Assembly (NCBI GenBank): GCA_019113845.1
Contig: DXGQ01000010.1
Coordinates: 124,001-188,000 of the forward strand
DNA: 64,000 nt
Source: Candidatus Anaerobutyricum avicola
GTDB taxonomy: Bacteria; Bacillota; Clostridia; Lachnospirales; Lachnospiraceae
Direction of reading: 5' to 3'
Shown: piece by piece, positions 1-7,491 of the stretch
Layout: each line of letters opens with the position of its first letter
Position numbering within the stretch: the stretch's first letter is position 1
Made by a program: the position numbers and the translations under genes
The notes under the pieces: generated by a model
What the model saw: the letters and a program-made list of their open reading frames with translations, nothing else
The model's database searches: none
Told to the model about the DNA's origin: nothing

Positions 1-415
1 TTCCATTCATCCGCATGTCCGAGACATTTAAGGAGCCATCCTCCTCCTGATGGAAAAATATGATCTTGGCATCCTGTCCGCCCAGCTCAATGGCCGTGCG
101 CACATGCGGATAATCCTTCCGGAGCGCCACCGAGTTGGCGACCACTTCCTGAATAAACGGCACCTGCAGAAGCTGTGCGATGGGTTTTGCGCCGGAACCG
201 GTCAGGATCAACCGGAACGGACGGTCTCCAAACTGTTCCTGTAATCTCTGTAATGTCTGACAGACGCTCTCCAGCTGTCTGGCGTTATGTCTCCGGTAAT
301 CGGAATAAAGAATCTCTTTTTCTTCCTCATCGATGGCTGCAATCTTTGTCGTCGTCGACCCGATATCTATGCCAACGAGAAGGACTCTGTTCTCATTTTT
401 TTCTCCTGCTGTCAT
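1..415 (-). CDS. BadF/BadG/BcrA/BcrD-type ATPase (2-hydroxyacyl-CoA dehydratase activase-like), 5' end only
   Basis: Only the first ~138 codons are inside the window; the gene runs off the left edge. The start ATG at 413-415 (minus strand) follows a GAGG ribosome site. Near residue 15 the protein has GIDIGSTTTK, the phosphate-1 loop of the actin/hexokinase-like ATPase fold, and further on TGSGAKPIAQ and ELGGQDAKI, all typical of activases that prime 2-hydroxyacyl-CoA dehydratases by ATP-driven electron transfer. Family knowledge: short members (~260 aa) are dedicated activases, while ~1400 aa members are fusions of two activase domains with DUF2229; the visible part cannot separate these. It has its own promoter at 545-573 and a hairpin-containing leader. 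Confidence 0.85.
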   Translation of the reverse strand, partial: MTAGEKNENRVLLVGIDIGSTTTKIAAIDEEEKEILYSDYRRHNARQLESVCQTLQRLQEQFGDRPFRLILTGSGAKPIAQLLQVPFIQEVVANSVALRKDYPHVRTAIELGGQDAKIIFFHQEEDGSLNVSDMRMNG

Positions 416-474
416 CTCTCTACCTCGATATCCTGTGTATTCTCCCAGCAAAATGCTGTTTATCTCCGAATAAG

Positions 475-518
475 GGGGCTGTATATATTCTGATGCGAAT
501 CAGTCTATAAACAGCCCC
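475..518. repeat. Inverted repeat in the leader of the activase-like gene
   Basis: GGGGCTGT at 475-482 pairs with ACAGCCCC at 511-518, and the interior holds a second perfect hairpin, CTGAT/ATCAG, at 490-503. It lies between the promoter and the start of the leftmost gene, within the inferred ~120 nt leader. There is no U-run beside it, so it is not an obvious terminator. Its role is unknown: RNA structure or operator are both possible. Confidence 0.5.
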
Positions 519-544
519 TGTACGAAAAGATTTGTTCTATCGGC

Positions 545-573
545 ACTATAACATTTAAAGAGAAACCTGTCAA
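545..573 (-). promoter_or_regulatory. Sigma-A promoter for the activase-like gene
   Basis: On the minus strand TTGACA (568-573) and TATAGT (545-550) are separated by exactly 17 bp. The start codon is at 415, so the transcript would have a leader of about 120 nt. Confidence 0.8.
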
Positions 574-604
574 CCGGAGAGTTTTATTTTTCCCCGGCAT
601 TTTT

Positions 605-2884
605 TCAGAAGCAATGCTTCCGTATCAAAAACCAGAGTTTTCTCCAGCCGGATTGTCTGTTGAAAAGAGAAGAATTCATGCGAAGCCAGAGAGTTCTGGC
701 AAAGGCATCTTCCTCCCGCCGGCTTTTGTCTTCAGCCGCTCTTTGTCCGAACGCCCGCTTTTCTGCCAGCCGGACAAAACGGGCAAGCTCTGCCGAATCT
801 TCTTCCGGAAAGAGTTCTGCCAGCCGGGCGCCAAAGTCTTCCTCGCTCCCGTCGTATTCTCTCAGATATCCCGCCCGATGGAGCGTCAGAAGCAGTCGTC
901 CGAAAGCCTGGCGCACGTCCATTTGCCTTTCATCTGCCCTCCGCATTTCTCTGTAAATGTACAGAATGACCAGAAGAAAGAGAAGACAGAGGATCACAGA
1001 AACCACCGGCGGATCTTCCCGGGAAGACAGCGGAGGAACAGAAGATGTTTCCGTATCCGTTTTTTCCGGCTGCGTCTCCGTTACCTGCGGCGCGGTGGAA
1101 GGAAGGACCTCCTCCATCTGCTGTTGTTCTTCCTCCCAGATATTCTGCAGCCGTTCCATGTCAAGGCCCGAATCATACGCCTCGTAATCTTCCCCGGAAG
1201 GAGTGACTTCCACGGGCGTCCATCCCAGATCCTCGATAAAGATCTCCGGCCAGGCATGGGCGGAGGCGTCGGTGATCACCGCCCGATGGCCATAATCTCC
1301 CATCCTCATCTCAAAATCTGACGGTTTCACGGCATACCCGGCCACATAGCGGGCAGGAATCCCGTAAAGCCGGTACATGAGCACCGCGGCAGAAGCAAAA
1401 TGCTGACAGTATCCTTCTCCACTCTCAAACAGAAAATATTCTACCGGGTCTTCATGCAGAGGGATCACACCCGGCGTGGTGGAATAAGAAGCCATCTGAT
1501 GCAGCGTGCGGAGAATAAACGCCGTGATGTGTTCGAGATCCTCCTGCGGATTGGCGGCACAGAGAGCGGCCAGGCGAGGAACGTCTTCGGCAGAAACCAC
1601 CGTATAGGCGGTCTGCGCTTCCTCCTGATAGGCTTCCTGAATATTCTGATACCAGGCGGCATCTCCCTCCATGTCCGGCAATACCTCCTCCCAGTCAATC
1701 TGCATCTCTTCTCTCTCATAGTAGCGGAAAATGTAGCCGTTTCTTCCCCAACGGCTCTGTGAACTGTAATAGGGCGTATATTCCTGCGGCTGCTCCTCGA
1801 TACTTTCCAGATTCCGGATCACAAGGACGCGGTCCGGCAGTGTCGTCTCATGTTCCGTATTTTTATTCATCTCGTAATACAGGTTGGAAAACATACCGGG
1901 AATGCTCTCCTCCCAATAACGCCAGTACGGCGTCTTTGCGATCATCTGCGCGAACAGTTCCTCATCGGTCTGCGGCAGCCACTCCCCCTCTGCGTACTCA
2001 CCCCCGCAGAACCCTTTCAGGTACAGTGTCTCCGTGGGCATCTCGCTGATAAATATCTCCAGCTGTTCCACATCGGCGGGGTAAAGATTACCCCGGTTGA
2101 TGCTCCCATCCTCCGGCTGATTCGTCCAGCTGCTCATCTGCTTTGCCGTTCGCTGGACAAAACGTTCCGCCCGGTATGCCGTCCCGTAAAACCATTCCGG
2201 ACTCCGTTCCACCATAAAAAAGGCGGCGGCAAATAGCACGGCGGTTCCCGCCATCACAAGCGCGGAGATCCGGAGGACCGGAAGAAGATTTTCTCTGCGG
2301 CTTCGGCGATTTTTCCGGCCCTTTTTCAGCAGCCCGTGCATACTCCAGAAGGTAATCTGGAACACAAGGATCAGAAGAACGGACCACCCGTTCGGTGAGA
2401 TACCGAAAAACGGCGCGGCAAGAAGCAGTGCGCTCATCAGAAGATACAGCAGCCAGTGGGTATGAAACAGGAATTCCAGAAGAAAGAAAAGATACGACAG
2501 CAGCCAGAGAAGGCATAAAAGGCCTCCCGTCACATCTCCCTCTCCTGTCCCCGTAAATCCCGCCAGCCGGAGAGCGGCTGACGCCGTTTCCCGGAGAAGC
2601 CCCGGACTGTGATACAGGGCGGCAGCGAGTCCTCCCGGAACGGCAAGGAGCCCCAGACACAGAAACAGACGCCGCTTTCTCCCGTCCAGATACCACAGGA
2701 GTATCCCCGGAAGACCGGCAAGAAGAAAGACCTCTCCCCGGTTCCAGCGCAGTCCCGGTACAGACAAAAGCAGCAGACAGATGCCGTAAATACCGCTCAA
2801 CAAAAAGAGCAGGGAAAACAGAGACTGCCGGTATGGCCACTGTTTTTGTAACATTTTTCCCTCCGGTCGTTTTTTAAAGCTCAT
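605..2884 (-). CDS. Membrane transglutaminase-like protein (TgpA/DUF3488-type)
   Basis: About 759 aa. The N-terminal ~200 residues are a chain of hydrophobic membrane segments, followed by one more membrane segment and a large external part with a transglutaminase-core: Cys ~493 in GEGYCQHFAS, His ~543 in SAHAWPEIF and Asp ~552 in EDLGW form the expected Cys-His-Asp triad. A Glu/Thr-rich linker, another membrane segment and a cytoplasmic DUF4129-like tail follow. The ATG at 2882-2884 has AGGAGG nine bases upstream and overlaps the end of the DUF58 gene by 11 bp; ATG at 2854 with GGAGG is the alternative. Last gene of a MoxR-DUF58-transglutaminase operon, a common set thought to act in envelope protein or peptide processing; the substrate is unknown. 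Confidence 0.88.
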   Translation of the reverse strand: MSFKKRPEGKMLQKQWPYRQSLFSLLFLLSGIYGICLLLLSVPGLRWNRGEVFLLAGLPGILLWYLDGRKRRLFLCLGLLAVPGGLAAALYHSPGLLRETASAALRLAGFTGTGEGDVTGGLLCLLWLLSYLFFLLEFLFHTHWLLYLLMSALLLAAPFFGISPNGWSVLLILVFQITFWSMHGLLKKGRKNRRSRRENLLPVLRISALVMAGTAVLFAAAFFMVERSPEWFYGTAYRAERFVQRTAKQMSSWTNQPEDGSINRGNLYPADVEQLEIFISEMPTETLYLKGFCGGEYAEGEWLPQTDEELFAQMIAKTPYWRYWEESIPGMFSNLYYEMNKNTEHETTLPDRVLVIRNLESIEEQPQEYTPYYSSQSRWGRNGYIFRYYEREEMQIDWEEVLPDMEGDAAWYQNIQEAYQEEAQTAYTVVSAEDVPRLAALCAANPQEDLEHITAFILRTLHQMASYSTTPGVIPLHEDPVEYFLFESGEGYCQHFASAAVLMYRLYGIPARYVAGYAVKPSDFEMRMGDYGHRAVITDASAHAWPEIFIEDLGWTPVEVTPSGEDYEAYDSGLDMERLQNIWEEEQQQMEEVLPSTAPQVTETQPEKTDTETSSVPPLSSREDPPVVSVILCLLFLLVILYIYREMRRADERQMDVRQAFGRLLLTLHRAGYLREYDGSEEDFGARLAELFPEEDSAELARFVRLAEKRAFGQRAAEDKSRREEDAFARTLWLRMNSSLFNRQSGWRKLWFLIRKHCF

Positions 2885-3896
2885 ACCATCCGACCTCCTC
2901 TCCGTGATACAGGAGATGACATCCGGCGTCAAAGGACAGACCATCTGCCATCTCCGGTCTCCATGCGCTGTGGGCAAACTTTTCTTCTGTCTGATACAGA
3001 AGAAGGAAAAAGGTATCACAGTCGTTCTTATCCCGGAGAATGCGGGACGATCGTTCTCCTTCTTTTAAATAAAAGGAAGCATCCACTCCGAATCCCTTTT
3101 CCAGGATTCCGAGAAGCAGCGAATATAACGTTTCATAAAAAGTATCCTTCTCCTGCCAGGATCTCTCCGAAAGCCCCTCCGGAAAAAGAGTGAGAGAAAC
3201 GGTCTCCTCCCCCGCCCGGTAGAACTCTTTCACGTAGAGCTGGTCCAGACGGGCGCTCTGCTTCCAGTGAATGAAACGGTAAGGTTCGCCCTCCTGATGT
3301 TCTCTGAGCTGCCGGATCTCATCCATATTTGTGCCCGCGAACAAGGCAGAATCCCGGTCTGTGAGGGGCATTTCCTGGCCGCGGGAAGTCATTTCCTGAA
3401 AAGTAAGAAGACGCTCCTTTGGCAGCACGGCAATCTGTAAGAGTTCCTTCCGTTTCTTTTTACGTCGAAACAGCGTGAGATAATCATAAACGTACATTTT
3501 TTCCACCTGTACGGAAAACAGCCCGCAGTGCATCTTGTCTACGGGCAGACGGACATTGCGGCAGACCTGCAGACCTGTTCCTCCGAGAACGTGAACCTGC
3601 AGCCTGCGGCTTCGGTCTTCAACCGTATACCGAAGCTGCAGTCGGATGACCCCCGCCGGTAAGATTCCCCGGTTCCGGATGTGGATATCGCAGGTCGGGT
3701 CTTCTCCTTTCCTGCAGAGGAGCAGTTTTTTGTCAAAATCCACGTCGATCAGACGCAGAAACGAAAGAGACAGCAGAAACATTCCCACAAAGAGCAGCAC
3801 CTCCGTCACGGTAAGCGCCATGAGGGGTACGGAACGGTACATGGCAGCCAGATACCAGGTGACCGCCAATACGAGCAGATACAAGGTCTTTTTCAT
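2874..3896 (-). CDS. DUF58 domain protein
   Basis: 340 aa. Two N-terminal hydrophobic segments (about residues 5-22 and 30-48) precede a beta-rich region, then the DUF58 core around residue 200, with the family hallmark IHWKQSARLDQLYVKEF. DUF58 proteins have a von Willebrand A-like fold and are almost always encoded beside a MoxR ATPase, which is presumed to act on them as a chaperone. The start overlaps the MoxR stop by 4 bp (ATGA), indicating translational coupling, and the end overlaps the transglutaminase gene. The precise role is not known. Confidence 0.88.
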   Translation of the reverse strand: MKKTLYLLVLAVTWYLAAMYRSVPLMALTVTEVLLFVGMFLLSLSFLRLIDVDFDKKLLLCRKGEDPTCDIHIRNRGILPAGVIRLQLRYTVEDRSRRLQVHVLGGTGLQVCRNVRLPVDKMHCGLFSVQVEKMYVYDYLTLFRRKKKRKELLQIAVLPKERLLTFQEMTSRGQEMPLTDRDSALFAGTNMDEIRQLREHQEGEPYRFIHWKQSARLDQLYVKEFYRAGEETVSLTLFPEGLSERSWQEKDTFYETLYSLLLGILEKGFGVDASFYLKEGERSSRILRDKNDCDTFFLLLYQTEEKFAHSAWRPEMADGLSFDAGCHLLYHGEEVGWYEL

Positions 3897-4843
3897 CGTC
3901 GAAGCCCCATGGACGGCCGTTTTACCTGCTGCAGGATCTCTGCGATAACGGCATCCTTCGTCTTATGATTCATCCTGGCTGCGCTGCCCGGAACCAGCCG
4001 GTGCCGGATGATATAAGGAAACTGTCCGGATACATCGGAGGGAGTGACGTACTCTCTGCCGGCAAGCCAGGCGGACGCCTTTGCCATCCGCGTGAGAGCG
4101 ATGGAGGCTCTCGGACTGCCGCCCAGCTCCAGGTCGGCGTTCTCTCTGGTGGCACGGACGAGGCACACGATATAGTCCGCCACATTTTCTTTCAGATATA
4201 CGGCGTCCACCTCTGACTGCATCTTCTGCAATGTCCCGGCGTCAAAGACGGGAGTGATCTCTTCCACCCGGCTCTGTTCCCGGACGCCCAGCACCATGGC
4301 AAGCTCACTCTCATAATCCGGATAACCCACGGAAAGGCTGACCATGAACCGGTCCACCTGCGCCTCCGGAAGAAGCTGCGTTCCGGCGCTTCCCTGCGGA
4401 TTCTGGGTGGCGATGACCAGAAACGGCTGCGGAACCGCTCTTGTCACGCCCTCCACGGTGACTTTTCGCTCCTCCATGACTTCCAGGAGTGCGGACTGTG
4501 TCTTCGGGGAGGTCCGGTTGATCTCATCGGCAAGCAGCAGATTGCAAAATACACTTCCTTCCTGATAGACAAACCGTTCTTCCTCCCGCCGGTAAATGGA
4601 AAAACCGGTCAGATCGGAGGGCAGCACGTCCGGGGTAAACTGTACTCTCCGGTACTTAAGACGCATCGCCCGGGAAAAAGCCAGCGCCAGCGTTGTCTTG
4701 CCGACACCGGGGATATCTTCTAAAAGCACATGTCCGCCAGCCAGGAAAGCCAGCATGATCTCCCGGATCACTTCCTCTTTTCCGAGGATCACCTGCCCCA
4801 CCTGCCGGGTCACGGCTTCCATTTGTTCATACCATTGTTTCAA
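3893..4843 (-). CDS. MoxR-family AAA+ ATPase
   Basis: 316 aa from a TTG start at 4841-4843, preceded by AAAGGAGG seven bases upstream; the reading frame stays open further upstream but that part has no ribosome site. Walker A GVGKTT lies near residue 46, Walker B LLLADEINR near residue 110, then a sensor region (IATQNP) and the C-terminal lid with GGSPRASIAL typical of MoxR. Family role: ATP-driven chaperone for assembly or maturation of vWA/DUF58 partner proteins. First gene of the three-gene operon. No convincing promoter is seen in the ~100 bp upstream. Confidence 0.93.
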   Translation of the reverse strand: MKQWYEQMEAVTRQVGQVILGKEEVIREIMLAFLAGGHVLLEDIPGVGKTTLALAFSRAMRLKYRRVQFTPDVLPSDLTGFSIYRREEERFVYQEGSVFCNLLLADEINRTSPKTQSALLEVMEERKVTVEGVTRAVPQPFLVIATQNPQGSAGTQLLPEAQVDRFMVSLSVGYPDYESELAMVLGVREQSRVEEITPVFDAGTLQKMQSEVDAVYLKENVADYIVCLVRATRENADLELGGSPRASIALTRMAKASAWLAGREYVTPSDVSGQFPYIIRHRLVPGSAARMNHKTKDAVIAEILQQVKRPSMGLRR

Positions 4844-4939
4844 AAGGTTTCCTCCTTTTTGTTCATTGCTCAAGCATGTATCGTGTCTGCAGGAATCCCG
4901 ACAGAGTTCTCTCATAAGAATTCCTGCAAAATTTCCTGT

Positions 4940-4985
4940 AAAAAAAAGGTGCTTCCCGTCACTTTTTCACAGGAAACACCTTTTG
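4940..4985 (-). terminator. Intrinsic terminator of the cation transporter gene
   Basis: On the minus strand an AAAAGGTG...CACCTTTT stem with an inner TTCC/GGAA section ends in eight T residues. It lies directly after the stop codon at 4991. Confidence 0.75.
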
Positions 4986-4990
4986 GCAGA

Positions 4991-6157
4991 TCAGTCTGCC
5001 GTCTCATCGAAGCTGATGACGGTCTGGTAATGTTTATCCCGGGCAAGAAGCTCCGCGTCAATCTGCTTTTTCAGCTCTTTGTGCTGCTGGCGCATGGAAT
5101 ATGGCACTGCCAGATCAAACATAAGCTTCGTCTGCCTGGAACTTCTCACCACCCGAAAATCATGGATCGATAATTTCGCATTCAGATCCCGGACAATCTC
5201 TTCCACCATCGCTTTCATCTCATTCCACTCGGCGTCATCAAGGACCACCGGATCGTAATGAATGACCAGATGGACATGCAGCTCCTCCAGCGCGTCTCTC
5301 TCGATGTCGTCGATGATATCGTGACATTCCAGCGGATCTTCCTCAGCGCTGAGTTCGGCATGCAGGGTGGCAAAACACTGACCCGGACCGTAGTCATGAA
5401 CCAGAAGGTCATGAATCCCGAGAATCTTGTCGTGAGACAGCACAAGCTTCGTAATGTTCTCGATCAGCTCCGGATCGGCCTGCTTGCCAAGGAGCGGAGA
5501 GATCGTCTCCCGGGCGATATCCACACCGGAATACAGGATAAACACCGCCACGGCAAGACCGACGATCCCGTCAATATTGATATGGAAGAAATACCCTGCC
5601 GCACAGCCGAGAAGTACCGCGGAAGAAGCGATCACATCATTCCGGCTGTCCACGGAAGTCGCCTGCAGCGTGGTGGAGCGGATGCGCTTACCCAGAGAGC
5701 GGAAAAAACCGGCCATCCAGAGCTTCACACCGATGGAAAGCAGCAGCACCACAAAAGTGGCGATGGAAAACTCCACAGCCTCCGGATGGATGATCTTCTG
5801 GAAAGAAGATTTGGCCAGATCAAATCCGATGATCAGGATCAAAGCAGCCACCACCAGACCGGAAAGATACTCATACCGGGCGTGCCCGTATGGATGTTCG
5901 GCATCCGCCGGCTGCTGCGCCATCTTAAACCCGAGGAGCGTCACCACAGAGGAAGACGCATCCGATAAGTTGTTGACCGCGTCTGCGATGATGGACACGG
6001 AATTCGCGAGCCATCCCACCAGGAGCTTGCCCGCGAACAGCAAAAGGTTACAGACGATGCCTGTCATCCCCGCCAGTTTGCCGATGGCGGAATGCACGGC
6101 AGCCGATTCTGTATTTTTATAATCTTTCACAAACAACTGAAGTAAAAATTTTGTCAT
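4991..6157 (-). CDS. Cation diffusion facilitator family transporter
   Basis: About 388 aa. Six membrane segments occupy residues ~25-210. Metal-site motifs are visible: ADAVNNLSD in TM2 (residue ~50), HPYGHARYEYLS just after, and SVDSRNDV in TM5. The C-terminal ~180 residues form the cytoplasmic ferredoxin-like dimerisation domain plus a further extension. Family role: proton- or potassium-coupled export of Zn2+, Mn2+, Fe2+ or similar; the metal cannot be told from these motifs. ATG at 6155-6157 is preferred because GGGG lies nine bases upstream; ATGs at 6163 and 6166 are in frame. Single gene with its own promoter and terminator. Confidence 0.9.
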   Translation of the reverse strand: MTKFLLQLFVKDYKNTESAAVHSAIGKLAGMTGIVCNLLLFAGKLLVGWLANSVSIIADAVNNLSDASSSVVTLLGFKMAQQPADAEHPYGHARYEYLSGLVVAALILIIGFDLAKSSFQKIIHPEAVEFSIATFVVLLLSIGVKLWMAGFFRSLGKRIRSTTLQATSVDSRNDVIASSAVLLGCAAGYFFHINIDGIVGLAVAVFILYSGVDIARETISPLLGKQADPELIENITKLVLSHDKILGIHDLLVHDYGPGQCFATLHAELSAEEDPLECHDIIDDIERDALEELHVHLVIHYDPVVLDDAEWNEMKAMVEEIVRDLNAKLSIHDFRVVRSSRQTKLMFDLAVPYSMRQQHKELKKQIDAELLARDKHYQTVISFDETAD

Positions 6158-6189
6158 AATCATCATCCCCGTCTTTTTTCTAATCTTTA

Positions 6190-6218
6190 TTTATACTAAA
6201 AGAGAGAAAAAATGTCAA
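6190..6218 (-). promoter_or_regulatory. Sigma-A promoter for the cation transporter gene
   Basis: Minus strand TTGACA (6213-6218), 17 bp spacer, TATAAA (6190-6195). About 30 nt separate the likely transcription start from the ATG. Confidence 0.85.
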
Positions 6219-6259
6219 TAGGGGCATCGACTATGCATCGGTCAGGACATTTCTATCTA

Positions 6260-7390
6260 TTATCCGTTCAATCGTCTGGTAAAGTCTGCCATCGCCTCGG
6301 AGATCTTGATCTGCTGCGGGCATACTTTCTCGCAGCTTCTGCAGCCGATGCAGGCGGAAGGCCATTTATCCTGCGGCACAGCGCTCAATGCCATCGGCGC
6401 GATAAATCCGCCGCCTGTGAAGCTGTGTTCATTGTAAAGATTCAGAAGCATCGGGATATCCAGTCCTTTCGGGCAGTGACTGGTACAGTAGTGACAGGCG
6501 GTACACGGCAGTGTACCGTTTAACATGCCATCTGCGATGGCGAGAAGATTCTTCATCTCTGTGTCAGTCAGCGGCTTGTCTGTCTCGAATGTCTCGATAT
6601 TGGCCTTCATCTGCTCAGCGTTTGACATACCGGAAAGGATCATGGTCACCTCCGGTATGGACTGTAAGAAACGGAACGCCCATGCCGGGATCTCTTCATC
6701 CGGACGCATGGCTTTGAGCGCTTTTGTCTCCTGTTCCGGAAGGGTTGCCAGTTTGCCGCCGCGCAGCGGTTCCATCACCCACACCGGAATGTTGTACTCT
6801 TTTAAAAGCTCGACTTTTTCCTTTGCGTTCTGGAAAGACCAGTCCACATAGTTAAGCTGAATCTGGCAGAACTCCATATGTTCGCCGTAAGCGTCAAGGA
6901 AACGCTTCATCACATCGTAGTTTCCGTGGGCGGAGAAACCAAGATGTCTGATCCGTCCGTTTTTCTTCTGCTCCATGAGATAATCAAAGATGCCGTACTT
7001 TTCATCCAGATAGGCGTCGATGTTCATCTCGCATACATTGTGGAACAGATAGAAGTCAAAGTATTCCACCTGACATTTTTCCAGCTGTTTCTCAAAAATC
7101 TCTTTTACTTTCGGCATATTGGAAAGATCGTAACCCGGGAACTTGGTGGCAAGATAAAACTGCTCTCTCGGATATTTGTGAAGAGCCCTTCCCATGACCA
7201 GCTCAGAATTGCCGTCATGATATCCCCAGGCGGTGTCATAATAGTTGACGCCGTGCTCCATGGCGTAATCGACCATCGCTTCCGCGGCAGCCTCGTCAAT
7301 CTTTGCGTCATCGCCGTCCACGACCGGAAGGCGCATGGCGCCCATACCAAGCGCTGACAGTTTTATGTCCTGAAAATCCTTATATACCAT
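6260..7390 (-). CDS. Aldo/keto reductase with C-terminal 4Fe-4S ferredoxin domain
   Basis: 376 aa. The first ~280 residues are an aldo/keto reductase TIM barrel: GMGAMRLP near the start, DTAWGYHDGNSE with the catalytic Tyr near residue 55, GFSAHG after a beta strand, and VMEPLRGGK. The last ~90 residues hold Cys clusters CTACHYCTSHCPKG and CIGCRSCEKVCPQQ, enough for two iron-sulfur clusters. This fused form is common in clostridia and is described as a predicted oxidoreductase; the substrate is unknown. ATG at 7388-7390 follows GGAGG with good spacing. Monocistronic, with a promoter at 7442-7470. Confidence 0.9.
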   Translation of the reverse strand: MVYKDFQDIKLSALGMGAMRLPVVDGDDAKIDEAAAEAMVDYAMEHGVNYYDTAWGYHDGNSELVMGRALHKYPREQFYLATKFPGYDLSNMPKVKEIFEKQLEKCQVEYFDFYLFHNVCEMNIDAYLDEKYGIFDYLMEQKKNGRIRHLGFSAHGNYDVMKRFLDAYGEHMEFCQIQLNYVDWSFQNAKEKVELLKEYNIPVWVMEPLRGGKLATLPEQETKALKAMRPDEEIPAWAFRFLQSIPEVTMILSGMSNAEQMKANIETFETDKPLTDTEMKNLLAIADGMLNGTLPCTACHYCTSHCPKGLDIPMLLNLYNEHSFTGGGFIAPMALSAVPQDKWPSACIGCRSCEKVCPQQIKISEAMADFTRRLNG

Positions 7391-7441
7391 CTTTCATCCT
7401 CCTGTTCTTTTCCTGCTTGTCTGGATTATTTTGTTATCCTT

Positions 7442-7470
7442 ATTATAAAACGCATGAAAACAAGTTGCAA
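7442..7470 (-). promoter_or_regulatory. Sigma-A promoter for the aldo/keto reductase gene
   Basis: Minus strand TTGCAA (7465-7470), 17 bp, TATAAT (7442-7447); about 45 nt upstream of the ribosome site. Confidence 0.85.
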
Positions 7471-7491
7471 ATGCCTGAAATGAATAATCTG

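Noticed and set aside
614..1321. Plus-strand open frame of 235 codons across the transglutaminase gene
   Set aside because: It is antisense to a gene with clear domain motifs, lacks a ribosome site and shows no recognisable family features.
2088..2840. Minus-strand 250-codon frame overlapping the transglutaminase gene
   Set aside because: It is a shifted reading frame of the membrane region of that gene, with low-complexity Arg/Ser content.
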